Shown here in pieces: positions 6,477-15,985 of a DNA stretch of 64,000 bases; position 1 is the stretch's first letter; each line of letters begins with the position of its first letter. The stretch covers positions 1 to 64,000 of the forward strand of contig JBNKZU010000013.1 of NCBI GenBank assembly GCA_050301795.1, read 5' to 3'. The notes beneath the pieces are model-generated. The model ran no database searches, had not been told where the DNA came from, and saw only the letters and a program-made list of their open reading frames with translations. This DNA comes from JBNKZU01 sp050301795 (GTDB lineage Bacteria; Pseudomonadota; Gammaproteobacteria; Thiohalomonadales; Thiohalomonadaceae). The position numbers and the translations under genes were made by a program.

Positions 6477-8275
6477 TAATGTCCAGCTCCAATCCAACGA
6501 TTCAGTATTGGGTTGTCTGAATCATCAATCTGCAGATAACAGATAGTTTGGGGTGGTGACTCTGGGGTTAGTTCAAACACCATAAGTTCATCACGTCTAA
6601 AGCAGTGGAGTGTTGCAGGTGTACCGCTCTTTAATGAGTTAACCTGTTGATCGATGGATGCGGAAGTGGTTTTTAGGCCATCAATTGCAACAATAAGGTC
6701 TTGTGCCGAGACGCCTGAGCGCTGTGCCGGTGAATCCTCAAGAACAGAGAGTACATTGACAGCTCCATTTTCAGCCTTTTGATAGCGTAGTCCGGTGTAT
6801 GGAATAGGCGCTTCAGAGCTTGGTTTGCCACCTTTATCCGTGAGCGAAGTCGGAGCACGAAGTTTGTAACTCACGCCAATCGCTGCAAATGGTTTGCAAA
6901 GCTCAATATCGTTTGTTGATCGCAGGGTTTCATTAAAAAAGTCAGTGAGATCGATCCCGGATATTTGTGAGATATACGTCTCTAAGCCCTCAGGTGTCAG
7001 ACCGATGAGCGGTTTACCATGATCGCGCCATAAACCACGCATAACATCATCGAGCGTTTTATCAGTCGTCGTATGGAGCAGAAGATCAAGCGCAAGAGCC
7101 GCCATTGCACCTTTCGCGTAGTAACTGACGATGGCATTTGGCGCATTTTCATCTTGTTTGTAGAATTTGGTCCAGGCATCAAAGCTCGATTCAAAAAGAG
7201 TCTGTTTATAACGACCACTGTTTGATATGACACGCGTAATATTCTGGGCCAGCATCTCCAGATAACTCTCCATAGAGATAATTCCGGTGCGTGCCAAGAC
7301 CAACTCATCGTAATAGGAGGTGACCCCTTCAAAGAACCAGAGCAGGGGAGAGTAGCTCTCTTGTGAAAGATCATAGGGTATAAACACCGATGGCTTTATT
7401 CGCTTGATATTCCAGCTATGAAAATACTCATGACTACAAAGGGTAAGAAACTGACGGTACTCATCTGAGACCTTAGGGTCGTTTGGTTTAGGAAGATCGT
7501 TACGGCTGCATAACAGGCTGGTAGAACTGCGGTGCTCAAGACCACCATAACCACTCCCCACAACCATGACTTGAAACAGGTACTGTTTAAAAGGTGCTTC
7601 ACCAAAGAGATCAATCTCATACTCACAAATCTTGATGAGATCATGCTTTAACCGTTCCAGGTCACAACTGAACTGCCCGGTCAATGCCATCGCATGGGGG
7701 ATGCCTCTTGCTTCAAACTCAATGAGTGTAAAGTCAGATATCTCTACTGGATGGTCGATCAGGTCATCGTAGTCTTCGGCACTATATTTTCCAAAGCTAT
7801 AGGGTTTAGCATTATGGGATGTCAGCGTTGTTGCAACGCTCCAATTTTGGGCATAGCCCTGTTCGGGTTTAATCAGTTCAACGCTGCATGGATTGTTTTC
7901 CTGACCTACAACACAAAGAAAGATTGAGGTTCCATTGAAGTAGGCGTGTGTTGTATCAAAGTGAGCGCTTCTAACCGATAGATCCCATGCGTAGATGTCA
8001 TAACGAATAACTAACGGTTCACTACACGGTTCACATTGCCACTGTTGTTTATCCAGCTTTGTAACCCTGATGGGGTGATTGTTTGATGAGGCATTGAGTG
8101 TGACCACGTTTTTTGCAAAATCACGAATCATATAGCTGCCTGCGATCCAGGCAGGTAATGATAATCTCTGTCCTTCCGGAGCTGGGTGCTCAATCGTTAG
8201 TTCAATACTAAAGAGATGCCCACCCGCATTGGAGAGTGATACTTCATAGTGGATGTCATGTTTGGTTGCATTCAT
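6476..8275 (-). CDS. M61 family metallopeptidase with PDZ domain
   Basis: A 599-residue peptidase of the M61 (glycyl aminopeptidase) family. An N-terminal beta domain (about 1-170) is followed by a gluzincin catalytic domain with zinc-binding HEYFH at about residue 282 and the downstream Glu ligand in FFEGVTSYYDE. A C-terminal PDZ domain lies at about 500-575 (SGVSAQDLIVAIDG). No signal peptide is evident, so a cytoplasmic location is likely. Its ATG overlaps the stop of the acetyltransferase gene (ATGA), and its own stop overlaps the zinc-ribbon gene. M61 enzymes favour N-terminal glycine or alanine; the natural substrate is unknown. Confidence 0.93.
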   Translation of the reverse strand: MNATKHDIHYEVSLSNAGGHLFSIELTIEHPAPEGQRLSLPAWIAGSYMIRDFAKNVVTLNASSNNHPIRVTKLDKQQWQCEPCSEPLVIRYDIYAWDLSVRSAHFDTTHAYFNGTSIFLCVVGQENNPCSVELIKPEQGYAQNWSVATTLTSHNAKPYSFGKYSAEDYDDLIDHPVEISDFTLIEFEARGIPHAMALTGQFSCDLERLKHDLIKICEYEIDLFGEAPFKQYLFQVMVVGSGYGGLEHRSSTSLLCSRNDLPKPNDPKVSDEYRQFLTLCSHEYFHSWNIKRIKPSVFIPYDLSQESYSPLLWFFEGVTSYYDELVLARTGIISMESYLEMLAQNITRVISNSGRYKQTLFESSFDAWTKFYKQDENAPNAIVSYYAKGAMAALALDLLLHTTTDKTLDDVMRGLWRDHGKPLIGLTPEGLETYISQISGIDLTDFFNETLRSTNDIELCKPFAAIGVSYKLRAPTSLTDKGGKPSSEAPIPYTGLRYQKAENGAVNVLSVLEDSPAQRSGVSAQDLIVAIDGLKTTSASIDQQVNSLKSGTPATLHCFRRDELMVFELTPESPPQTICYLQIDDSDNPILNRWIGAGH

Positions 8276-8712
8276 TTATCTGGTGCCAGCTCTTTTCTCA
8301 TTTTGATATGTGGTATACCCGCATCAATAAACTCGTTGCCCTCACATATAAATCCAAGTGATTGATACAGCGGAACAATACTCTTTTGAGCATTAAGTAC
8401 CACAGATGGTAGATCTCTTTGTGTTGCCAGAATAATTGCGCGGTTCATCATTTCACGCGCAATACCCTGGTTCCGATAGGGTTTGAGTACTGCAACCCGA
8501 CCGATATGACCATCATCAAGCATCCTTAATGTTGCACAACAGTGCTGTTGATGATCGTAGGTAAGAAGATGGGTCGCGTTGTTATCGAGCTCATCCCACT
8601 CCAGCTCCTCAGGAACATGCTGTTCAATGATAAAAACCTCGGTGCGAATGGCTCGGATACAATCCTCATCATCCTGCCAGCATGTCTCTTTAATAGAATA
8701 GTTAAAACTCAT
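8272..8712 (-). CDS. GNAT family N-acetyltransferase
   Basis: A 146-residue single-domain acetyltransferase. The acetyl-CoA binding region is IGRVAVLKPYRNQGIAREMM, and the C-terminal VPLYQSLGF with EFIDAGIPH resembles ElaA-like proteins. The ATG at 8712 (MSFNYSIKE) fits the family; the longer frame to 8790 would lie inside roxA. It overlaps roxA by 11 bases and the M61 gene by an ATGA. The acceptor is unknown. Its place beside a ribosomal protein hydroxylase makes a ribosomal or translation-related target possible, which is inference. Confidence 0.88.
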   Translation of the reverse strand: MSFNYSIKETCWQDDEDCIRAIRTEVFIIEQHVPEELEWDELDNNATHLLTYDHQQHCCATLRMLDDGHIGRVAVLKPYRNQGIAREMMNRAIILATQRDLPSVVLNAQKSIVPLYQSLGFICEGNEFIDAGIPHIKMRKELAPDK

Positions 8713-9898
8713 CACAAAAATAGAGCGCGCCGATATTATACAGTTCTGTGAGGAGTTCACCTCCGTCGGGGATGAACGGTTTAAGATCAATGTGTGTCAA
8801 TCGACGCTGGCTGCAAAGCTGTTTTGCGAGTGCGAGTTGTGCCTGATTAAGGTTAAACGACTCACCGGCAACAAAAAGCTGACTCTTCTGTGCCGAATCG
8901 ATGTAAGCATAGCGCGCATACTCACTTCGCCATACCTCACCCTGTTGAGCTAATTGCTGTAAAAACGTATCACCACTGATTTTTGACTCTGGCTCAGGGA
9001 GGTAGTGTCCTGGTCTGATATCGGTAATATAGCTTCCGAACCAGTCATCAATTGCCGCGTCATCGGTTGCCAATGCTCTGATGATCGCTCTTATTTGTGA
9101 TAGCGAGTTTTGGGCTATCTCGCCAGGATTATCTTGAAGTTCAAGATTTGGATCGCTGAGGAACTGATTGACCGCCTGAGAAGCAATGGCATCACCATAA
9201 AAACCGGAGAGCAGTTCGCCTATCGTTGGCGCACGGAATCCAACAGAGATCGAAAGGGAGTCATTCAATGCTACACCGTGGTGTGCAACTCCAGGTGGAA
9301 GGTAGAGCATATCGCCCGGGTTGAGAATCCACTCCTGTTCAACAGCCATCTCTTTCATGATCTGTAGTGGGAGGTCGGGAATAAGGTCATTCTCGCTCGG
9401 TTCTGTACGGTTTATTTGCCATCGTCGTTGACCAGTGCCTTGAATGATAAATACATCGTAGTTATCGGCATGTGGACCAACCGTGCCACCTTCAGGTGCA
9501 AAACTGACCATCACATCATCCAGTCGCCAATTGGGAAGAAAGTTGAAATGGTTCTGCAATAGAGCAAATTCTGCGATGTGTTTATTGATCTCCTGAACCA
9601 GAAGTGTCCAATGAGTATCGGGTAAGTCAGTAAGTTCCTCTTCACGGAATGAGCCATGACGTACCAGCCAGTAGGGCGGCTCTGATATCTGTTGTATCAG
9701 ACGTGATTCAACTTCCTCTTCAAGTGCTAAGCCACCCAACTCCTCTGGTGATATCGGGCACTGATAATCTGGAAAGGCATTTCGAATCATTACGGGCTCT
9801 TTTTGCCAGTAGTGTTCAAGAAACTGTTGTGGGGTGAGTTGACCCAGTGGGAAATCGTGTGGTTTCAATGTAATGGCCGCAATGTGATTTGCGGCCAT
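8702..9898 (-). CDS. roxA: Ribosomal protein L16 arginine hydroxylase (JmjC/cupin oxygenase)
   Basis: A 398-residue Fe(II)/2-oxoglutarate oxygenase of the YcfD/RoxA family, which hydroxylates an arginine of ribosomal protein L16. The cupin/JmjC core carries the facial triad: His and Asp in GPHADNYDV (about residues 142-144) and His in GVAHHG (about 206). The C-terminal half matches the family's dimerisation and winged-helix region. In E. coli ycfD lies near purB, as here. It starts the minus-strand run roxA, GNAT, M61, zinc ribbon. It lies 52 bases downstream of the bacteriohemerythrin gene and could be read from the same transcript. Confidence 0.92.
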   Translation of the reverse strand: MAANHIAAITLKPHDFPLGQLTPQQFLEHYWQKEPVMIRNAFPDYQCPISPEELGGLALEEEVESRLIQQISEPPYWLVRHGSFREEELTDLPDTHWTLLVQEINKHIAEFALLQNHFNFLPNWRLDDVMVSFAPEGGTVGPHADNYDVFIIQGTGQRRWQINRTEPSENDLIPDLPLQIMKEMAVEQEWILNPGDMLYLPPGVAHHGVALNDSLSISVGFRAPTIGELLSGFYGDAIASQAVNQFLSDPNLELQDNPGEIAQNSLSQIRAIIRALATDDAAIDDWFGSYITDIRPGHYLPEPESKISGDTFLQQLAQQGEVWRSEYARYAYIDSAQKSQLFVAGESFNLNQAQLALAKQLCSQRRLTHIDLKPFIPDGGELLTELYNIGALYFCDEF

Positions 9899-9950
9899 TA
9901 TAGTGATAATCGGTAACTAACTCATCAGTAGATTGATGGCAGGGGGGGGA

Positions 9951-10391
9951 TTAGCCGAAAAAGCGTTTTAGCATACTTGTAAGCGCACTACCTTTTGGCT
10001 CTTCGATCACGACAGATGAAACGTAGTCAGCATCTTCATTTTTAATATGATTGGTCAGCCAGAGTTGGAGTTCGCCTGAGAGTGCTCTGGCAACATTTGC
10101 CCCTTTATCATGGCGCTCACGATGTTTGTTGATTCGATCAATAAAGGCCTGATGAACCTTTTTATGGCTATTGATCAACTTATAATCGTGTTGCTCTAAC
10201 AGCTCTTCTTCAAATGAGAAGTGTGAAATGGTGTAATTGATGAGTCCATCAAGAACAGTTGTTACTTTTTCCCGGTCTTCAGTCAGCGCCGCTTCATGAA
10301 GATCGTTGATAAAACCGACAATCCCTTTGTGTTGTTGGTCAATTATTGTTATTCCTGTCTCAAGTGAGGGATCCCAAACCATAAATGTCAT
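9951..10391 (-). CDS. Bacteriohemerythrin
   Basis: A 146-residue single-domain hemerythrin that reversibly binds oxygen at a di-iron centre. The ligand set is visible in order: His in IIDQQHKG, His and Glu in ISHFSFEEELL, His residues in NSHKKVHQAF, and His and Asp in NHIKNEDADY. The N-terminal MVWDPSLETGI is typical of bacteriohemerythrins. Unlike the hemerythrin-like protein near 4 kb, its site is complete. Likely roles are oxygen sensing, storage or delivery. It is followed by roxA, an oxygen-dependent enzyme, on the same strand. Confidence 0.93.
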   Translation of the reverse strand: MTFMVWDPSLETGITIIDQQHKGIVGFINDLHEAALTEDREKVTTVLDGLINYTISHFSFEEELLEQHDYKLINSHKKVHQAFIDRINKHRERHDKGANVARALSGELQLWLTNHIKNEDADYVSSVVIEEPKGSALTSMLKRFFG

Positions 10392-10668
10392 AATGTGCTC
10401 CGGTGTTTTTTTGTAATAATTAATCGTTGTCAGGATGATTATTAGTTATTCAAGTATCAGATATTATCAATAGTATAAAGAACTAATTTAGTCAAGAAAT
10501 AGTGGGTTGATATAATGGTGCAGATGCTGTTACAAATTGATGACATACTGAATCAATTCGGTGACTCTATTGCAACATCACTTTAATCCTTTATTTTTAT
10601 GGTTGTGATAACAGTTTTAACTCATTTTCTTTAACTGACCTTTTGTTTAACCAGAATTAGGAATAACA

Positions 10669-11238
10669 ATGAAAAGTTTAAAAAGCAGATTAATAACCTT
10701 AATATTTATGTGTTTAATTGCGTTATCTGTTTCAGCAAAGGAGGTCGCAGGAGTCACATTTGCGGACACGACAGAGGTTGGGGGCGAAACACTTAAACTT
10801 AACGGCGTGGGTGTTCGCTCCAAGTTTTTCTTCAAGATCTATCTCGGAGCGCTCTACCTCCCTAAAAAGGCGAACAGTAGCGACGAAGTTTATAAAATGA
10901 AGGGTTCTAAACAGATCCTGATGCACTTTATCTATGATGAGGTTCCCGCTGAGAAACTGGTTGCTGCATGGAATGAAGGTTTTGAAGGTAACAATAGTGA
11001 GAATGAATTGATGATGCTATCAGAACGTATTCAGCGTTTTAATTCACACTTTAAAACAATAAAGGCAGGTGAGACGATTCAACTGGACATGATTCCGGGA
11101 CAAGGTACGACCCTCTATTTTAATGGTGAAAAACAGGCGCGTTTTGATGGTGATGATTTTATCATGGCGCTGTTGAAGATCTGGCTCGGTAAAAAACCAG
11201 CAGATGAAGATCTAAAAGAGGGGATGTTAGATAAGTAA
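10669..11238 (+). CDS. Periplasmic chalcone isomerase-like protein
   Basis: A 189-residue exported protein of the chalcone-isomerase-like family (PF16036). A signal peptide with cleavage after VSA (about residue 23) precedes VAGVTFADT, the LNGVGVRSKFFFKIYLGALYLP region and a C-terminal LLKIWLG. The fold is that of plant chalcone isomerases, but bacterial members are not known to make flavonoids and their role is unresolved. It is a single gene, and a strong bidirectional terminator follows it. Confidence 0.88.
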   Translation: MKSLKSRLITLIFMCLIALSVSAKEVAGVTFADTTEVGGETLKLNGVGVRSKFFFKIYLGALYLPKKANSSDEVYKMKGSKQILMHFIYDEVPAEKLVAAWNEGFEGNNSENELMMLSERIQRFNSHFKTIKAGETIQLDMIPGQGTTLYFNGEKQARFDGDDFIMALLKIWLGKKPADEDLKEGMLDK

Positions 11239-11245
11239 GATATAA

Positions 11246-11273
11246 AAACGGCAGCCTTGGCTGCCGTTTATCT
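11246..11273. terminator. Bidirectional intrinsic terminator
   Basis: A perfect 11-bp stem (11246-11256 with 11259-11269) has T-rich flanks on both strands. It lies between the 3' ends of the chalcone-isomerase-like gene and purB. The minus-strand side has the better T-run, serving purB. Confidence 0.85.
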
Positions 11274-11290
11274 TGTTTAGTTAACTGGTC

Positions 11291-12658
11291 TCAGATCTTT
11301 TCTGCTTGGGTTGGTGCATTCCCGATATAGTTAGCAGGTGTCATCTTTTTCATCTCTGTCTTTACAGCATCCGGTAGATCCAGAGTATCAATGAATGCAG
11401 CCAAGCCTGCTGCATCGATACGCTTGCCTCTTGTCAGTTCTTTCAGCTTTTCATAGGGCTTCTCAATTCCATAGCGTCGCATAATGGTCTGGATCGGTTC
11501 AGCCAGTACCTCCCAGTTTGAGTCAAGATCATTCAGTAGAACCGCTGGATTCACCTCCAGTTTGCTTATGCCCCTCATGGTTGATGAGTAGGCGATGATG
11601 GAGTAACCAACACCGACACCCAGATTTCTTAAAACGGTTGAATCAGTCAGATCACGTTGCCAACGTGAAATGGGAAGTTTTGCAGAAAGGTGCTGGAAAA
11701 TGGCATTGGCGATACCCAGATTACCTTCAGAGTTTTCAAAGTCGATTGGGTTGACCTTATGTGGCATGGTCGATGAGCCAACCTCCCCAGCAATGGTTCT
11801 TTGTTTAAAATAGTTATTGGAGATATAGCTCCAGATGTCTCTATCAAAATCAATAATGATTGTATTGAATCGAGCAATAGTATCGAAGTATTCAGCAATA
11901 TAGTCGTGTGGCTCAATTTGAGTGGTATAGGGGTTCCAGTCGATTCCAAGGCTCTCAACAAAACTTTTTGCAAAAGATTCCCAGTCTATCTCTGGATAAG
12001 CACTGATATGGGCATTATAGTTACCCACTGCGCCATTGATCTTACCGAGGATCTCGACCTGTGCCAGTTGTTGGTGTTGTCGTTTTAGACGGTAGGCAAC
12101 ATTGGCCATCTCTTTTCCAAGAGTGGTTGGTGATGCAGGTTGGCCATGAGTACGAGAGAGCATGGGTTGAGATGAGTTATCATGAGCAAGCCTGGTGATC
12201 GCATCAATCAACTCATCCATAGCAGGAAGTAGAACACCGGTTCTGGCTTCATTGAGCATAAGCGCGTGTGAGAGATTGTTGATATCTTCTGATGTACAAG
12301 CAAAGTGAATAAACTCACTGACCGCTTCTAACTCAGTATTACCAGCAATCTTCTCCTTGAGAAAATACTCAACCGCCTTTACATCATGGTTGGTTGTGCG
12401 TTCAATATTTTTAACCCGTTGGGCATCCTCAACGGAGAATTTGTCGATGATGGCATTAAGTAGATGATTGGCATGTTCGCTGAATTGAGGAACCTCTTTA
12501 ATGGCCTCATGCTTTGCAAGTTGTTGTAACCAGCGAATTTCAACCAGTACACGATGTTTAATAAGTCCAAATTCACTAAATATGGTGCGAAGCGATTCAG
12601 TTTTGCTACCGTAGCGGCCATCAACAGGCGATACGGCGGTTAGTTGGTTCAGTTCCAT
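11291..12658 (-). CDS. purB: Adenylosuccinate lyase
   Basis: A 455-residue fumarase-superfamily lyase that acts twice in purine synthesis, on SAICAR and on adenylosuccinate. The signature GSSTMPHKVNP is present, with TSEDINNLSHALM and RTHGQPASPTT. The length equals E. coli PurB (456) when the start is MELNQLTAVSPVDGRYG at 12658, where a GGAG ribosome site precedes the ATG. A frame extension to 12763 is untranslated leader or spurious. It is divergent from acnB with 82 bases between start codons. In E. coli purB adjoins hflD-mnmA; here acnB, slyD and nhaA are interposed. Confidence 0.97.
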   Translation of the reverse strand: MELNQLTAVSPVDGRYGSKTESLRTIFSEFGLIKHRVLVEIRWLQQLAKHEAIKEVPQFSEHANHLLNAIIDKFSVEDAQRVKNIERTTNHDVKAVEYFLKEKIAGNTELEAVSEFIHFACTSEDINNLSHALMLNEARTGVLLPAMDELIDAITRLAHDNSSQPMLSRTHGQPASPTTLGKEMANVAYRLKRQHQQLAQVEILGKINGAVGNYNAHISAYPEIDWESFAKSFVESLGIDWNPYTTQIEPHDYIAEYFDTIARFNTIIIDFDRDIWSYISNNYFKQRTIAGEVGSSTMPHKVNPIDFENSEGNLGIANAIFQHLSAKLPISRWQRDLTDSTVLRNLGVGVGYSIIAYSSTMRGISKLEVNPAVLLNDLDSNWEVLAEPIQTIMRRYGIEKPYEKLKELTRGKRIDAAGLAAFIDTLDLPDAVKTEMKKMTPANYIGNAPTQAEKI

Positions 12659-12740
12659 GCCATCTCCAGAAGATTGGTGTGGGGTTATAAAAAAAGCGTA
12701 TTTTACACTAAACAGAACAACTTCGGTTGGAGAAATCGTG

Positions 12741-15287
12741 ATGGGAACATCAAAACAATTCATCGAAAAATACAGACATCATCAACAGGAGCGTGAAGCT
12801 CAAGGGCTACCCCCATTAGCCCTCGATGTTGATCAAACCAAAGAGCTAACGACTCTCCTTGTCGACCCCCAGGCCGAGGAGAAACTGTTTCTGCTTGAAC
12901 TGTTTACCCATCGTGTTCCACCAGGCGTTGATGATGCGGCAAAGGTAAAGGCTGATTTTCTGACCAAGGTGGCTAAATCAGAGCTGGTTTGTGACGTTAT
13001 CTCCCGGACTCATGCAGTAGAACTCCTTGGTACCATGCTTGGCGGTTTTAATATCAAATCACTCATCGATTTTCTCGATGATGCTGAGTTGGCCGACTAT
13101 TCGGTTGCAGCCCTCTCAAAAACATTGCTGGTTTTTGATGCCTTTCACGACGTTTATCATAAATCCCAAACGAATGATGCCGCTAAAAGGGTGATCGATG
13201 CCTGGGCAGAAGCGAGTTGGTTTACCAGGCGTCCACCGCTTGAGAAGGCGATTAAGTGTTGTGTCTTTAAGGTCGATGGAGAGACGAATACCGATGACCT
13301 GTCACCAGCGGCAGATGCCTGGAGCCGTCCTGATATTCCGCTACACGCTAAGGCGATGCTCAAAAGCAAGATGCCCGATGGGGTTGCCCGGATCGAAGCA
13401 CTGAAAGAGAAGGGCTTGCCCATAGCCTATGTCGGTGATGTGGTTGGTACCGGCTCTTCACGCAAATCAGCCATTAACTCGGTACTCTGGCACATGGGTG
13501 ACGATATCCCTTTTGTTCCAAACAAGCGTCAGGGTGGGGTGATTCTCGGTGGAAAGATTGCGCCAATCTTCTTTAATACCGCTGAGGATTCAGGGGCATT
13601 ACCGATTGAGTGTGATGTATCACAGCTCAATATGGGGGATGTCATCACCATCAAGCCCTTTGAGGGTGTGATCGAGAATGAACAGGGTGAGGTGATCTCA
13701 AGCTTTGAGCTTAAGCCCACTACACTTGCTGATGAGGTGCAGGCTGGCGGACGTATACCGCTCATTATCGGGCGTTCACTTACCGATAAAACCCGTGAGA
13801 AGCTGGGATTGGAACCATCGACTATCTTTAGCCGTCCGGTTTCACCGGTCTCATCGGATAAAGGTTATACCTTAGCTCAAAAGATGGTTGGTAAAGCGTG
13901 TGGTGTAGAGGGTGTCCGTCCCGGTACCTATTGTGAACCTCGGATGACAACGGTCGGATCGCAGGATACCACCGGAGCTATGACCCGTGATGAGCTTAAA
14001 GAGCTTGCCTGTCTCGGCTTTGCAACAGATATGGTGATGCAATCCTTCTGTCATACTGCCGCGTATCCGAAAACGGTCGATGTCAAGCTGCAAAAAGAGC
14101 TTCCCCAATTTATTACAACCCGTACGGGTGTCAGCCTGAGGCCGGGTGATGGCGTGATTCATTCATGGCTAAATCGGTTGCTGCTACCAGATACTGTCGG
14201 TACAGGTGGAGATTCCCATACCCGATTCCCGCTCGGTATCAGCTTCCCCGCTGGTTCTGGATTGGTTGCCTTTGCTGCCGCATTGGGTGTCATGCCGTTG
14301 GATATGCCAGAGTCGGTTCTGGTTCGGTTTAAAGGTCAGATGCAACCTGGAATTACACTGCGGGATCTAGTAAACGCAATCCCCTATATCGCAATTCAGC
14401 AGGGATTGTTAACAGTCGAGAAGCAGGGCAAAAAGAATATCTTCTCCGGCCGCATCCTTGAGATTGAGGGGCTGGAGCAGTTGAAGGTTGAGCAAGCGTT
14501 TGAGTTATCTGATGCCTCAGCAGAGCGCTCGGCGGCAGCATGTACGGTCAAACTCGATAAAGAGCCGATTATTGAGTATCTGCAAAGCAATATTGCATTG
14601 CAGAAAAAGATGATTGCCGATGGCTATCAAGACAAGCAGACCTTGGAAAACCGGATCACTGCGATGGAGGCGTGGCTGGCGGCTCCTGAGTTGTTAATGG
14701 CAGATGCCGATGCGGAGTATGCCGCTGTGATTGAGATCGATATGAGCACAATAAAAGAACCAATCGTGGCATGTCCCAACGATCCGGATGATGTGAAGCT
14801 GTTATCGGAAGTTGCTGGTTCGAAGATTGATGAGGTGTTTATCGGCTCATGTATGACCAATATCGGTCACTTCCGTGCTGCTGGAGAGGTTATGAAGCGC
14901 ATAAATGGTGCGGTTCCTACCAGATTATGGCTGACCCCGCCGACTCGTATGGATGAGCAGCAACTGATTGATGAGGGCTACTACTCGATCTTCGGAACCG
15001 CAGGGGCAAGAACCGAGATGCCAGGATGTTCTCTTTGTATGGGGAATCAGGCGCGTGTTGCAGATGAGGCCAGTGTGGTCTCAACCTCTACCCGTAACTT
15101 CCCGAACCGATTAGGTAAGGATGCTAATGTCTATCTTGCCTCCGCGGAACTTGCTGCGGTAGCAGCTGTCTTAGGACGGATTCCATCAGTGGAGGAGTAT
15201 ATGAGTGCAGTAGCCGAACTTAATGAGAAATCTGATCAGATCTATCGTTATCTACAGTTTGATCAAATGGAACGGTATCAGGAGTAA
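12741..15287 (+). CDS. acnB: Aconitate hydratase B
   Basis: An 848-residue aconitase of the B type, converting citrate to isocitrate in the TCA cycle. The HEAT-like N-terminal domain (1-160) and swivel domain precede the catalytic core, the arrangement peculiar to AcnB. The [4Fe-4S] ligands are the Cys of GSCMTNIGH and the two of GCSLCMGNQ. E. coli AcnB has 865 residues. The ATG at 12741 (MGTSKQFIEKYRHHQQ) has a GGAG site; in-frame codons back to 12657 lie in the purB-acnB intergenic region. The stop overlaps the following cytochrome gene as TAATG. Confidence 0.97.
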   Translation: MGTSKQFIEKYRHHQQEREAQGLPPLALDVDQTKELTTLLVDPQAEEKLFLLELFTHRVPPGVDDAAKVKADFLTKVAKSELVCDVISRTHAVELLGTMLGGFNIKSLIDFLDDAELADYSVAALSKTLLVFDAFHDVYHKSQTNDAAKRVIDAWAEASWFTRRPPLEKAIKCCVFKVDGETNTDDLSPAADAWSRPDIPLHAKAMLKSKMPDGVARIEALKEKGLPIAYVGDVVGTGSSRKSAINSVLWHMGDDIPFVPNKRQGGVILGGKIAPIFFNTAEDSGALPIECDVSQLNMGDVITIKPFEGVIENEQGEVISSFELKPTTLADEVQAGGRIPLIIGRSLTDKTREKLGLEPSTIFSRPVSPVSSDKGYTLAQKMVGKACGVEGVRPGTYCEPRMTTVGSQDTTGAMTRDELKELACLGFATDMVMQSFCHTAAYPKTVDVKLQKELPQFITTRTGVSLRPGDGVIHSWLNRLLLPDTVGTGGDSHTRFPLGISFPAGSGLVAFAAALGVMPLDMPESVLVRFKGQMQPGITLRDLVNAIPYIAIQQGLLTVEKQGKKNIFSGRILEIEGLEQLKVEQAFELSDASAERSAAACTVKLDKEPIIEYLQSNIALQKKMIADGYQDKQTLENRITAMEAWLAAPELLMADADAEYAAVIEIDMSTIKEPIVACPNDPDDVKLLSEVAGSKIDEVFIGSCMTNIGHFRAAGEVMKRINGAVPTRLWLTPPTRMDEQQLIDEGYYSIFGTAGARTEMPGCSLCMGNQARVADEASVVSTSTRNFPNRLGKDANVYLASAELAAVAAVLGRIPSVEEYMSAVAELNEKSDQIYRYLQFDQMERYQE

Positions 15288-15709
15288 TGGTGGTGATACT
15301 ACGACAGCTTGTTTTGGTGGCATTGATAAGCATCCTCTTTGGATGTAGTCAATCCTCCGAAAAGAGTCGGTGGTTTTCTGCTGAGCAGGTTGCGCGTGGC
15401 AAGATACATTACATGAAACACTGTGCGTCATGCCATAAACCTCAGGGGCAGGGAACTGCACAGTGGCGTAAACCCACAGCTGACGGACACTATCCTCCAC
15501 CGCCACTAAACGACGATGCTCATGCCTGGCACCATCCAAATTATGTGTTGTTTGAAACCATCAAAAAGGGCGGTATTGCCCTTGGCGGGGTCATGCCTGC
15601 TTTTGGAGATAAACTCTCTGATGCACAGATTATGGATGTTATCGCCTACTTTCAGAGTTTCTGGAGTGATGATATTTATAACATCTGGTTAGAGAGAAAT
15701 AAGAGCTAG
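15287..15709 (+). CDS. Mono-heme cytochrome c lipoprotein
   Basis: A 140-residue protein with a lipoprotein signal (lipobox LFGC at about residue 20). A class I cytochrome c domain follows, with heme motif CASCH at about residue 46-50 and a probable axial Met in GGVMPAFGD. A conserved tail YFQSFWSDDIY follows. It is translationally coupled to acnB (TAATG), an unusual partner. It is likely an envelope-anchored electron carrier. Which oxidase or donor it serves is not evident. Confidence 0.88.
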   Translation: MVVILRQLVLVALISILFGCSQSSEKSRWFSAEQVARGKIHYMKHCASCHKPQGQGTAQWRKPTADGHYPPPPLNDDAHAWHHPNYVLFETIKKGGIALGGVMPAFGDKLSDAQIMDVIAYFQSFWSDDIYNIWLERNKS

Positions 15710-15787
15710 ACGGGCAAAAGATCTGTTGAATCAGTGAGCGATGATCCTTCTGATAGTGATTTGAGTCGGAAGTTGTCAGAGGATGCG

Positions 15788-15815
15788 TTCAACTTTGTCA
15801 CTTTTCGCGTATACT
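15788..15815 (+). promoter_or_regulatory. Candidate sigma-70 promoter upstream of slyD
   Basis: The -10 hexamer is TATACT (15810-15815). A weak -35, TTCAAC (15788-15793), lies 16 bases upstream. Transcription would start near 15822 and give a leader of about 220 bases before slyD. Confidence 0.4.
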
Positions 15816-15985
15816 TGCCTGTCAGTCCCGACAGGGTCTTGATCGGGTAGATGGACTCGATATCACGTCAGCATAGCTGCCGTTGATTAAATCTTCAGTC
15901 AGAAATGACCATATTCCATAGGGCCAGGTGATAGTGATTGGCCCGTCATAACTGGTGGCGATCTGTTCGACCACTATCAGACAGC
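15816..15985 (+). ncRNA. Candidate structured RNA or long slyD leader
   Basis: The 331-base gap between the cytochrome gene and slyD has no open frame that looks like protein. CTGTC near 15819 can pair with GACAG near 15980. Inside that, CGGGTAGAT can pair fully with ATCTGTTCG, and TGATAGTG near 15930 with CACTATCA near 15970. These pairings partly compete. A promoter lies directly in front. A 6S-like long hairpin with an open bubble is possible, and so is an untranslated leader. This is visual pairing only, with no family match. Confidence 0.3.

Noticed and set aside
12657..12763. Longer N-termini for purB and acnB reading into each other
   Set aside because: Family starts at 12658 and 12741 have ribosome sites and give the expected lengths; the extensions have no conserved sequence.
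13157..14860. Several minus-strand open frames inside acnB
   Set aside because: Antisense shadows of a conserved gene; no ribosome sites or motifs.
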